Assembly (NCBI GenBank): GCA_902776975.1
Contig: CACYSI010000003.1
Location: 1 to 64,000, forward strand
Origin: an uncultured Ruminococcus sp.
GTDB lineage: Bacteria; Bacillota; Clostridia; Oscillospirales; Acutalibacteraceae
Reading direction: 5' to 3'
DNA: 64,000 bases
Shown: positions 28,184 to 36,333 of the stretch, one piece after another
How positions within the stretch are numbered: the first letter of the stretch is position 1
Layout: each line of letters opens with the position of its first letter
Translations under genes and position numbers: made by a program
The notes under the pieces: generated by a model
What the model was told of the DNA's origin: nothing
Databases searched by the model: none
Seen by the model: the letters and a program-made list of their open reading frames with translations, nothing else

Positions 28184-28687
28184 TCAGAATACGAAGAATC
28201 CGAGCACTCCGATCAGCACGCCTATAGCGGCTCCGCTGACTACATCGCGGATGAAGTGTACCCCCGCGAGTACTCTCGTTACGCCTATGACAGCGGCTAT
28301 GATCAGCATTATTATACCGATCTTTACGTTGATATACATGAACGCCATCGCTATGATAAAGGCGCTTACCGTGTGCCTTGACGGAAAGCTCTTGCCCTTG
28401 GTGCTTTTTTGCACGGGCGGCGTGTAGTTATATACCTCATACGGTCTTTTGGCGTTTATCAGCGCTCTGACTATGCTTATCACGATCAGCGTACACAGAG
28501 GTATCAGCGTGAATTTGAGAAATACCTCACTGCCTATGCCTTCGTTGATGAACAGGATGATCAGCTGGATGGGGTAGAAGATGTACATCACCATCGGCAG
28601 AACATCATGCAGAGCTTTTATAGTGTTGTTGCGAGCTTTTGTGGATGAAAAGTACGCGCTCATGTTTCTGTAGTTTTCACCTTTCAT
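28184..28687 (-). CDS. PAP2-family membrane phosphatase
   Basis: A 167-residue protein counted from the ATG preceded by AAGGAAGG; an earlier in-frame ATG at 28729 lacks a site. It has five or six membrane helices and the PAP2 signature: INAKRPYE (motif 1), KSFPSRHTVSAF (motif 2, with the SRH) and RVLAGVHFIRDVVSG (motif 3, catalytic H and stabilising D). It probably dephosphorylates an isoprenyl or lipid diphosphate at the outer membrane face, e.g. undecaprenyl-PP recycling. The exact substrate cannot be told from sequence. Confidence 0.85.
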   Translation of the reverse strand: MKGENYRNMSAYFSSTKARNNTIKALHDVLPMVMYIFYPIQLIILFINEGIGSEVFLKFTLIPLCTLIVISIVRALINAKRPYEVYNYTPPVQKSTKGKSFPSRHTVSAFIIAMAFMYINVKIGIIMLIIAAVIGVTRVLAGVHFIRDVVSGAAIGVLIGVLGFFVF

Positions 28688-28880
28688 TCTGCCACTTCCT
28701 TCCTTTTCGCAGCCGAAAGCCGCGATCATCCTTTGTTTTTGCCGTGATTATATGATACCAGTCTTTTGTGTCGCCCCGTTAAACAAAAAGTGAATGAATT
28801 ATTAATATTCTATGACGATTCTGCGAAAAATCGCCGTTTTCGGCATAGTGTTACATAGTTGTAATCATATATATGCAAAC

Positions 28881-30716
28881 TTACGGAAGCCTTACATCAT
28901 AGCTCTCGAGCCAGCAGTCGAGCTGTATGATATACGCCATGATCTGCGGAGCGCGCATGAGCTGACCGTACCACGGCGAGCTTATACTGTCGGGATCCTC
29001 TATGACAGCGTTTATGCCTTCTTCGGACAACAGCGAGTTTATCCTGCGGCTCTTGTCGGACAGTATCTCGCGTACCTTTTGGGTACACAGCCTCATATAT
29101 ACGGGATTATGGGTCTTGGGATAAGGACTCTTTTTGCGATAGACGATATCTCTCGGCAGTATATCCTCAAACGCCTTGCGTATTATTCCCTTCTCTCTGC
29201 CGCCGTACGCCTTTAGCTCCCACGGCATATTGTAGGCATAGTCTACGAGCCTGTAGTCACAGAACGGTACTCTGACCTCCAGACCCGAGTACATCGAGCA
29301 TCTGTCCTTGCGCTCCAGCAGACACTGCATGAACCAGTAGTAGTTCATCACAAACATCTCGCGCATCCGCTTGTCGATCTTGCTGTCATCGGGCAGACAG
29401 TCGGCTGAGCTTATCGTGTCGAGATACCTCTGCCGCACATATTCTTCACCCTTAGGCAGCGCTCCCTTTTTCAGTACCTGCCTGCGTATATCCTGACTCC
29501 GCGACCACGGGAAGCAGTCTTCAAAGAGGATCTCGTGATTATGATACCATGGATAGCCTCCGTACAGCTCGTCGGCGCACTCTCCCGACAGCGCGACGGT
29601 AAAGTCCTTCTTTATCTCTCTGCAAAACAGCAGCAGAGATGAGTCTATGTCGACATAGCCCGGCAGATCTCTCGCCTTCACGGACGGATACAGCGCGTAC
29701 ATCAGCTCTTCGTTGTCGATGATCACCTCACGGTGATTTGAGCCTGTGCTGTCGGTCATCAGCTTGATGTACTCATAGTCAGCGTTAGGCTGAAAGAGAC
29801 TCTTTGTAAAGTACCGCTTGTTGTCGGCGTATTCAACGGAGTAGGTATCTATCGGCGGCAGGTTATTTCTTTTTCGGAAATTTGACGCCGTCTGACATAT
29901 GATGCTCGAGTCCAGTCCGCCCGATAGAAAAAAGCACATCGGCACATCCGATACAAGCTGCCTTTCTACCGCGTCGGTCAGAAGATACCGCATCCGCTCT
30001 ATGGTCTCTTCAACGCTGTCTGTGTGAGGATGAGCTTTGAGCCTGTAGTATCGGGTCTTGTTGAGCCTGCCGTCCTCATATACCGCGTATTCACCCGGCA
30101 AAAGCTCGTTTACGCCCGAGAAGATGCCGCTGCCCACAGTCCTCGCGGGGCCTAAAAAGAACAGCTCATACAGCCCTTCTTCTGATATCTCGGGCTTTAG
30201 CATACCGCTCTTGAGTATGGCTTTGATCTCAGAGCCGAATATCAGACCGCCTTTATAGATGTGATAGAAGAGCGGCTTTACACCTACTCTGTCCCTGCAC
30301 ATGAAGAGTCTGCCGGCGTTCTCTTCATATACGGCAAAGGCGAAGATACCGTTGAGCTTTTCGGCACAAGCCTCTTTGTAGCGGCAGTACGCCTTGAGCA
30401 GCACTTCGGTATCGCTGTTTGTGCCGAAGCCGAAGCCCTCGTCTTTCAGCTCGGCTCTCAGCTCATCGGTGTTGTACAGCTCGCCGTTATATACTATAGT
30501 ATACTTTTCGCCCTCAAACATGGTGCTCATAGGCTGGTGACCGTTCTCGGGGTCGATAACGCTCAGTCTCCTGTGCAGCAGCGCCGCGCCCTGTCTGATG
30601 TACTCGCCGTGCTCGTCGGGACCTCGGTGTCTGATACACTCTGACATATCCGACAGCACCTCCGTCATGCCGAAAAAGTCCCTGTCTTTATCCAGCCATC
30701 CTGCTATTCCGCACAT
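28881..30716 (-). CDS. asnB: Asparagine synthase (glutamine-hydrolysing)
   Basis: A 611-residue two-domain enzyme. The N-terminal Ntn glutaminase domain starts MCGIAGWL with nucleophile C2, and shows RHRGPDEHG and VYNGELYN. The C-terminal synthetase domain has the ATP pyrophosphatase loop FLSGGLDSSIIC and later LSGECADELYGGYPWY. It makes asparagine from aspartate, ATP and glutamine. The length is typical of the AsnB family. It is transcribed three bases after the ylbJ-like gene on the same strand, so the two may be co-transcribed, though no functional link is evident. Confidence 0.95.
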   Translation of the reverse strand: MCGIAGWLDKDRDFFGMTEVLSDMSECIRHRGPDEHGEYIRQGAALLHRRLSVIDPENGHQPMSTMFEGEKYTIVYNGELYNTDELRAELKDEGFGFGTNSDTEVLLKAYCRYKEACAEKLNGIFAFAVYEENAGRLFMCRDRVGVKPLFYHIYKGGLIFGSEIKAILKSGMLKPEISEEGLYELFFLGPARTVGSGIFSGVNELLPGEYAVYEDGRLNKTRYYRLKAHPHTDSVEETIERMRYLLTDAVERQLVSDVPMCFFLSGGLDSSIICQTASNFRKRNNLPPIDTYSVEYADNKRYFTKSLFQPNADYEYIKLMTDSTGSNHREVIIDNEELMYALYPSVKARDLPGYVDIDSSLLLFCREIKKDFTVALSGECADELYGGYPWYHNHEILFEDCFPWSRSQDIRRQVLKKGALPKGEEYVRQRYLDTISSADCLPDDSKIDKRMREMFVMNYYWFMQCLLERKDRCSMYSGLEVRVPFCDYRLVDYAYNMPWELKAYGGREKGIIRKAFEDILPRDIVYRKKSPYPKTHNPVYMRLCTQKVREILSDKSRRINSLLSEEGINAVIEDPDSISSPWYGQLMRAPQIMAYIIQLDCWLESYDVRLP

Positions 30717-30719
30717 ATT

Positions 30720-31778
30720 TTACCTCCGTACAGTTAGTTTGTTTATCGTTGCCATGAAGATCAGCGAGCACAGTATCAGCGCTGCCGAGCCTGCTAAGGT
30801 AGCTGATTTGGCGGCTGTAAGAGCCGAGTCCGTCGAGTTGAACACGCTGACCTCCAAAGGAAAAACCATAAGTAATATATATGTAGCCGCCGATGTTATT
30901 ATGCCCTGTATAATTCTGAATAAGAAAAATAATTTTTTGTTTATTGTCAGCTTGCCCAGCGAGGCGTATATCTGCAGGTGTACCGATATACCGCCGAAGC
31001 CGATGAAAAAGGCGATCAGCGCGAGTGGATATCTGCCGCACAGCATACCGCAGCCCGTTGTGATCTCTGTCAGCGCGGCGCAGATATCGGTCACGGTCTT
31101 ATCGGGCGATACCGCGGCGATCACCTCTATCGCCGACGAGCAGACTATCACCATAGCGCACATCGCGAAGGTGGCTTTGGATGCGTCATTCACCGATGAT
31201 ATCAGCAGATTAGGGCTGTTACACGAGCTTGAGCCGCGTTTTGCGTCAACGTCACATTTAATCACCTTACCGATTATTATTCCCGTTACCGTCAGGCTGA
31301 CGAGCTGCGCCGTCAAAAGAAGTATTCCCGCGTCCTTAGAGCCGAGCAGAGCCGTTCCGACAAAATTCAGCAAGAAGCCCGGACCGGCGCATACCGCTGT
31401 ATATACTGTCTTTCGCGCCTGCTCAGCGCTCAGATGACCGTCCTCGTACATCATAGCCGCGGCTCTCGCTCCTACCGGATAGCCGCCGATGACCGACAGC
31501 AGTATCACAGCCATCGAGGGATAGGGCAGACCGAAGAGCGCTCTCGTGACCTTGCCCAAGGGACGGGACACGATCAGCGCCGCGCCGCTCTTGACAGCGA
31601 ACGCCGATACTGCCATGAAGAAGAACAGTGACGGCACCAGCGCCTGTACGCAGAACATGATGCCGCTCAGTATACCTCTCGAGCATTCCTTTGAGAATAC
31701 TACCGCGATCATTATACCCGCGACAGCCGCCGATAAAGAAGCTATTTTTCTGAAATCGAATAATTCTTTGACTTTCAT
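30720..31778 (-). CDS. ylbJ: Sporulation integral membrane protein YlbJ-like
   Basis: A 352-residue polytopic membrane protein from the ATG at 31778 (GGTGA five bases upstream; the longer frame to 31865 starts in AT-rich non-coding sequence). It has about eight hydrophobic segments of the nucleoside-recognition/YlbJ family. Conserved pieces are VPSLFFFMA, LSVIGGYPVGARAAAMMYEDG, VCAGPGFLLNFVG and FFIGFGGISVHLQIYASL. YlbJ is under sigma-E control in Bacillus and needed for spore cortex formation. The divergent neighbours yqfC and yqfD are also spore genes, which supports the call. Confidence 0.8.
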   Translation of the reverse strand: MKVKELFDFRKIASLSAAVAGIMIAVVFSKECSRGILSGIMFCVQALVPSLFFFMAVSAFAVKSGAALIVSRPLGKVTRALFGLPYPSMAVILLSVIGGYPVGARAAAMMYEDGHLSAEQARKTVYTAVCAGPGFLLNFVGTALLGSKDAGILLLTAQLVSLTVTGIIIGKVIKCDVDAKRGSSSCNSPNLLISSVNDASKATFAMCAMVIVCSSAIEVIAAVSPDKTVTDICAALTEITTGCGMLCGRYPLALIAFFIGFGGISVHLQIYASLGKLTINKKLFFLFRIIQGIITSAATYILLMVFPLEVSVFNSTDSALTAAKSATLAGSAALILCSLIFMATINKLTVRR

Positions 31779-31790
31779 ACATATCACCGT

Positions 31791-31820
31791 TAATATATAT
31801 GCCTCATCGCTCATAAAAAT
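31791..31820 (+). promoter_or_regulatory. Possible sigma-E-type promoter for yqfCD
   Basis: TAATATA (31791-31797), a 14-base gap and CATAAAAAT (31812-31820), close to the sigma-E pattern of an ATA-rich -35 and CATAnnnT -10. It is 15 bases before the yqfC GTG, which leaves a very short leader, so confidence is limited. Confidence 0.35.
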
Positions 31821-31834
31821 AAATAGGTGATAGT

Positions 31835-32104
31835 GTGAAAAAAGATAAAAAAGAAAAATCCGCAAAACGCCGTCATACGGCTCTTCCGCCGGCGCTGAGC
31901 GCTCCGTTTATCGAGCTCAACGGCAATCGCGAGCTGCTGATAGAGGGCAGCAGGGGAGTGCTCGAGTATACGCCCTCGGTGATACGGGTCAACACCGCCG
32001 ATATGATAGTTACCGTCTCCGGGCGTGAGCTCGATCTCAGGTGCATCTCGGCTTCGGCTTTGATCATCGACGGCTTCATCACTGATATCGGGTTTACGAT
32101 GTGA
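31835..32104 (+). CDS. yqfC: Sporulation protein YqfC
   Basis: An 89-residue protein starting at GTG after AGGTGAT (31825-31831). A basic N-terminus is followed by the YqfC core: PFIELNGNRELLIEG, GVLEYTPSVIRV and LDLRCISASALIIDGFI. YqfC is a small sigma-E-regulated protein of the mother cell in endospore formers. It is followed six bases later by yqfD, the conserved order. Confidence 0.85.
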   Translation: MKKDKKEKSAKRRHTALPPALSAPFIELNGNRELLIEGSRGVLEYTPSVIRVNTADMIVTVSGRELDLRCISASALIIDGFITDIGFTM

Positions 32105-32110
32105 GGTACT

Positions 32111-33334
32111 ATGCTGATTCTTTTGCTCAGATCCATCAGGGGCTTCGTCTGCTTTGAGATAAGCGGCAAGTACCCCGAGAGATTCATCAACATAACCGCG
32201 CGCAACTCAGTTCGCTTATGGGATGTAAAGCGCGGGTCACAGAGCTTCACAGCCTGTATGTATATGTCCGATTACATCCGTATCAGACCGCTCGCGAGAC
32301 GCGCCGGAGTCAGGCTGAGGATAAAGTCCAAGAAGGGCGCGCCGTCATTTATATCGAGATATCGCGGCAGAGTAGGCGTAGCTGTCGGAGCCTGCGCCTT
32401 CGTCATCACCGTGTTTGTTATGTCCATGTTCATATGGAGCGTTGATATAACGGGGCTCGACACTCTCAGCGTCAGCGATATGCAGGCTCTGCTCAGGGAT
32501 GAGGGCTTGTATGTCGGCGCGTTCAAGCCCTCCCTCGACTATCAGGGCATAGCGAGGGATATCATGCTCAGCAGGCACGAGGTGGGCTGGATGGCGGTGA
32601 ACGTCACCGGCTCCTACGCCTCGGTAGAGATCAAGGAAGAGAGCCCCGCTCCCGAGGTGACCGATATCGACTCTCCGTGCAACGTCAAGGCTCGCTGTGA
32701 CGGCAGGATACTCAGCATAGATACCGAGCAGGGCGCGGCGGAGGTCCCCGAGGGCTCGGGGGTAATAGAGGGTCAGGTGCTTGTCAGCGGAGTGATGACC
32801 GACGCTTTGGGCGGCGTGCGTCTGGTACACGCCGACGCGCGTATCATGGCTCAGACTACTCATGAGGCACAGTTCGTCATAGATTCCGACACAGGATTTT
32901 TTAGACCCGACGGAGATATGGCTGTACGCAGGAGTGTAGGTATCTTGGGACTGTCTCTGCCGTATTTCTTTGAATCTGTAGATTCGCCGTACTCGTTCAC
33001 TGACAGCTACAGCGAGAGTCCGTCTCCTCTCGGAGTCAGACTGCCGCTCAGGGTCGATACGGAGCTTGTACATTCTTTGGAGGAGGTGTCTCGTGAGCTC
33101 GATAATAATTCTGCTATGGAATTATTAAAGACTCAGTCGCGCTTATATGAGTCATTCTCTCTCGCAGACTGTAGGGTCACTAACCGCGGCTATAAGCTGA
33201 CCGAAGCTGACGGAAAGTATACTTTATCTGTGACGTATACCTGCGTTGAGGATATAGCGGTATCATCACCGATAGGTACCGATGAAAATACTCAGCTTCT
33301 CTCCGAAGACCCCTTAAAAGAAAAGGAAGAATGA
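32111..33334 (+). CDS. yqfD: Sporulation protein YqfD
   Basis: A 407-residue protein with an N-terminal cytoplasmic domain (ISGKYPERFINI, TARNSVRLWDVKR), one membrane helix (~95-120, GVAVGACAFVITVFVMSMF) and an extracytoplasmic domain with the YqfD sequences GWMAVNVTGSYASVEIKE, GRILSIDTEQGAAEV and VTYTCVEDIA. It is required for normal sporulation in bacilli. It follows yqfC by six bases. The Firmicutes neighbour phoH is not here; a metallophosphoesterase follows instead. Confidence 0.9.
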   Translation: MLILLLRSIRGFVCFEISGKYPERFINITARNSVRLWDVKRGSQSFTACMYMSDYIRIRPLARRAGVRLRIKSKKGAPSFISRYRGRVGVAVGACAFVITVFVMSMFIWSVDITGLDTLSVSDMQALLRDEGLYVGAFKPSLDYQGIARDIMLSRHEVGWMAVNVTGSYASVEIKEESPAPEVTDIDSPCNVKARCDGRILSIDTEQGAAEVPEGSGVIEGQVLVSGVMTDALGGVRLVHADARIMAQTTHEAQFVIDSDTGFFRPDGDMAVRRSVGILGLSLPYFFESVDSPYSFTDSYSESPSPLGVRLPLRVDTELVHSLEEVSRELDNNSAMELLKTQSRLYESFSLADCRVTNRGYKLTEADGKYTLSVTYTCVEDIAVSSPIGTDENTQLLSEDPLKEKEE

Positions 33335-33362
33335 TCTGTCTGATCGAGATAAGCCGATGTTC

Positions 33363-33391
33363 TTGTAAAACTGTTCGATTTATGCTATAAT
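33363..33391 (+). promoter_or_regulatory. Promoter of the ymdB-like gene
   Basis: TTGTAA (33363-33368), a 17-base spacer and TATAAT (33386-33391), 30 bases before the start codon. Confidence 0.6.
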
Positions 33392-33421
33392 CATCTTATT
33401 ATGTATACAGGAAGATGATAT

Positions 33422-34195
33422 ATGCGAATCATGTGTATAGGCGATGTGGTCGGTTCATCCGGCTGCGCGTTTCTCAGACAGCATCTGCATTCATTCAAAA
33501 AACAGCAGCAGATAGACCTCGTTATCTGCAACGGAGAGAACTCCGCCGACGGCAACGGTATCACCGTACGCTCCGCCGAGCATATCCTCGCGTCGGGAGC
33601 GGACGTCATAACTCTCGGCAACCACAGCTTCAGGCGCAAAGAGGTTTTTCCTTTTCTCGATGAGTTTCCCTACATAGTCAGACCGTATAACTACCCTTCC
33701 CGAAATATCCCCGGCAAGGGTTATTGCGTCATAGACTTAGGCTACACCACCGTAGGCGTCATCAACCTCATGGGTCAGCAGTTCATGGACGCTAATATGG
33801 ATAATCCCTTTATCGCCGCCGATAAGATTCTATCCGAGATCGTCGCTAAGGTAAAGATTGTGGATTTTCACGCTGAGGCTACATCCGAGAAAAAGGCTAT
33901 GGGCTTTTATCTTGACGGGCGCGTATCGGCTGTTTTCGGCACTCATACCCACGTTATGACAGCCGACGCCGAGGTGCTGCCGGCAGGCACGGGCTATATC
34001 ACCGATGTAGGTATGACAGGGGTCGTCGACAGCTGTATCGGTGTTAAAAAGGATATCATCATCCGCAGATTCACCACCATGATGCCCGAGCGCTTTGACT
34101 ACGCCACGGGCGATTGTAAGCTCAACTGCGTTGTTTTTGATATAGACCGTAAGACCGGGCTGTGTACAGCCGCTCAGTCATATGAACTAAGATAA
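33422..34195 (+). CDS. ymdB: YmdB-family metallophosphoesterase
   Basis: A 257-residue protein with the metal-binding motifs of the YmdB/DR1281 family: CIGDVVGSSG at the N-terminus, CNGENSADGNGIT, TLGNHSFRRKE, HAEATSEKKAMGFYLDGRVSAVFGTHTHV and TDVGMTGV. In Bacillus, YmdB is a cyclic-nucleotide phosphodiesterase affecting biofilm and motility gene expression. It has its own promoter. The length matches the family. Confidence 0.9.
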   Translation: MRIMCIGDVVGSSGCAFLRQHLHSFKKQQQIDLVICNGENSADGNGITVRSAEHILASGADVITLGNHSFRRKEVFPFLDEFPYIVRPYNYPSRNIPGKGYCVIDLGYTTVGVINLMGQQFMDANMDNPFIAADKILSEIVAKVKIVDFHAEATSEKKAMGFYLDGRVSAVFGTHTHVMTADAEVLPAGTGYITDVGMTGVVDSCIGVKKDIIIRRFTTMMPERFDYATGDCKLNCVVFDIDRKTGLCTAAQSYELR

Positions 34196-34232
34196 TTCGG
34201 GTTTTGTAATTCTTTTTTGTATAACAAAGTGC

Positions 34233-34261
34233 TTGCCTATTTTAATAAATTGGTGTATAAT
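34233..34261 (+). promoter_or_regulatory. Promoter of the DAK2-domain gene
   Basis: TTGCCT (34233-34238), a 17-base spacer and TATAAT (34256-34261), 63 bases before the TTG start. Confidence 0.65.
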
Positions 34262-34324
34262 ATTAAAAGTTTGTAACAATTAGTATTTCAAATACTCTTA
34301 TTGAGAATAAAGGAAGTGTTTACG

Positions 34325-35995
34325 TTGATCAACGGTGAAACTCTCAAACAAGCTATTATTTCAGGCGCAAATAATATTTCTTCGATAAAGGCTCGTATAA
34401 ACGACCTCAACATCTTCCCAGTCCCCGACGGTGATACGGGTACTAATATGTCCATGACTATCACGGCGGCTGCCGAGGCTCTCAAGAACGCTGAGCCCGC
34501 GGATGTATCCGAGACCGCTCATATCACCGCCTCCGCTATGCTCAGAGGCGCGCGCGGTAACTCCGGCGTTATCACATCCCTGCTGTTCAGAGGTATCTCC
34601 AAGGGACTCGAGGGCAAGGCCGAGGCGTCCGGCGCCGATCTCATCAGCGCTTTGGGCTTAGGCGTAGAGGCGGCTTATAACGCTGTCACCAAGCCTACCG
34701 AGGGCACCATCCTCACTGTAGCGCGTATGGCTTATGAGGCAGGTAACGAGGCTCTCGAGAACGAGCAGGATCCCGCTGCTCTGTGGGAGATCGTGTGCGA
34801 GGCCGCCGCAGACGCTCTGGAGCTGACGCCCACCATGCTCCCCGTGCTTAAGAAGGCAGGCGTCGTTGACGCCGGCGGTAAGGGCATCCTCACCATCTTT
34901 GAGGGTATGCTCTCAGTCATCCGCGACGGTATCGTCGTAGAGTATGAAGAAGAGGCGTACGAGAGCGAGGCAGCGGACGACGACTGGTTCCGTTCTGCCG
35001 CCGCTGAGTTCGATCAGGTCATCAACTTTACATATTGCACAGAGTTCATCGTAGGCCGCGATCCCGAGGTCGAGACCGATCCCAACGAGCTCAGACTTTA
35101 TCTCGAGACTATCGGCGACAGCATCGTTATGGTAGCCGATGACGAGATCATCAAGGTACATGTACACACCGAGCAGCCCGGCAACGCCATGCAGCACGGT
35201 CTTGAGTACGGTCAGCTCCTCACCGTCAAGGTCGAGAACATGAAGGAGCAGCACAAGAAAGCTAAAGAGGACAACGATAAGGCTAAAGCCAAGGCTGAGG
35301 CTAAGACTGAGCCGGTATTTGCCGAGCCTACCGAGGATTACGGCTTTGTGACCGTAGCGGCAGGCGAGGGTCTGAGCAACCTGTTCTATGAGCTCGGCTG
35401 CGCTAACGTAGTATCGGGCGGACAGAGCATGAACCCCTCTACAGAGGATATTCTCGCCGCTGTTATGGCGACTCCCGCCAAAAAGGTATTTGTCCTCCCC
35501 AATAACAAGAACATCATCATGGCCGCTAAGCAGACCGTGGATATGGCAGAGGATCGTGAGGTCATCATCGTGCCCACACGCACCATCCCTCAGGGTATGT
35601 CAGCTCTGCTCGTCTTTGATCCCGACAGCGACGCCGAGACCAATGTCGAGAACATGATGCAGGCTGCCAAGAACGTATCTACAGGTCAGGTCACCTTTGC
35701 GGCGCGCGACTCCGAGTTCGGCTCCAAAAAGATCAAAGAGGGCGACATCATCGGTCTTGACAACGGTAAGCTCACCGTCACCGAGAAGACCCCCAACAAG
35801 GCGCTGTACAGGCTCGCTAAGTCCATGATAGACAAGGAGATGTCCTTTGTGACTCTCATCTCCGGCGAGGATGTATCCGATGAGGACGCTCAGGCGGCTG
35901 TAGAGATGCTTGAGAACAGATTCTCCGATCAGGTCGATATCACCTACATCAAGGGCGATCAGCCTATCTACTATTACATCTTCAGTGTAGAATAA
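34325..35995 (+). CDS. fakA: DAK2-domain fatty acid kinase subunit, FakA/YloV-like
   Basis: A 556-residue protein. The start is taken as TTG at 34325 because AGGAAG (34311-34316) is correctly placed for it; the frame is open to a further TTG at 34301. The N-terminal DhaL/DAK2 nucleotide-binding domain (residues ~1-200) has FPVPDGDTGTNM, RGARGNSGVI and VDAGGKG. The central and C-terminal parts (GFVTVAAGEGLSNLFYELG and later) are the FakA/YloV type that works with a DegV-like acyl-binding partner. It phosphorylates fatty acids for phospholipid synthesis in Firmicutes. A Lys/Ala/Glu-rich linker (~300-325) joins the halves. The usual upstream asp23 gene is absent here. Confidence 0.85.
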   Translation: MINGETLKQAIISGANNISSIKARINDLNIFPVPDGDTGTNMSMTITAAAEALKNAEPADVSETAHITASAMLRGARGNSGVITSLLFRGISKGLEGKAEASGADLISALGLGVEAAYNAVTKPTEGTILTVARMAYEAGNEALENEQDPAALWEIVCEAAADALELTPTMLPVLKKAGVVDAGGKGILTIFEGMLSVIRDGIVVEYEEEAYESEAADDDWFRSAAAEFDQVINFTYCTEFIVGRDPEVETDPNELRLYLETIGDSIVMVADDEIIKVHVHTEQPGNAMQHGLEYGQLLTVKVENMKEQHKKAKEDNDKAKAKAEAKTEPVFAEPTEDYGFVTVAAGEGLSNLFYELGCANVVSGGQSMNPSTEDILAAVMATPAKKVFVLPNNKNIIMAAKQTVDMAEDREVIIVPTRTIPQGMSALLVFDPDSDAETNVENMMQAAKNVSTGQVTFAARDSEFGSKKIKEGDIIGLDNGKLTVTEKTPNKALYRLAKSMIDKEMSFVTLISGEDVSDEDAQAAVEMLENRFSDQVDITYIKGDQPIYYYIFSVE

Positions 35996-36012
35996 TCAAT
36001 ATAGCATAACGC

Positions 36013-36045
36013 AAGGCTGTTCCGTACGGAGCAGCCTTTTGTGTT
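36013..36045 (+). terminator. Terminator of the fakA-like gene
   Basis: AAGGCTG (36013-36019) and CAGCCTT (36032-36038) close a stem with an internal palindrome TCCGTACGGA, followed by TTGTGTTT. It is 18 bases after the stop codon. Confidence 0.8.
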
Positions 36046-36105
36046 TCGTTTATGCCAATCAAATTAGGTAATCTTTTCTGACTTGTTATGCAGCAGAGCG
36101 TTTAC

Positions 36106-36163
36106 GAGCCTTCCCCTAGGGGGGAAGGTGTCGCCGCCTACTGAGGCGGTGACGGATGAGGGG
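36106..36163. repeat. Single MITE-like palindromic repeat half
   Basis: A 58-base copy of a family recurring in this window (57320-57533, 62791-62939). It opens with the hairpin GAGCCTTCCCC...GGGGAAGG, then CGCCTACTGAGGCGGTGACGG and ends GATGAGGGG. Here only one half is present. The 35996-36333 gap otherwise contains the fakA-like terminator and the recG promoter. Confidence 0.7.
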
Positions 36164-36273
36164 ACTGCTTTTTGGTTATATCAATGTTTCAAAGAGCGCG
36201 ATACCATAACAATAAGATGATAAAGCTCCGCTTAATAACTGAACAGGATTGACGTATTGTGCTTTTGATGCTG

Positions 36274-36302
36274 TTGACATATATGTTCGAATAATATATA
36301 AT
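36274..36302 (+). promoter_or_regulatory. Consensus promoter of recG
   Basis: TTGACA (36274-36279), exactly 17 bases, TATAAT (36297-36302). Both hexamers are perfect and the GTG start is 32 bases downstream. Confidence 0.85.
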
Positions 36303-36333
36303 TAAAGATAGATAATATAGGGGAGGGACGGCT

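Noticed and set aside
28812..29216. 134-codon plus-strand frame opposite asnB
   Set aside because: Antisense shadow of the AsnB C-terminal coding region.
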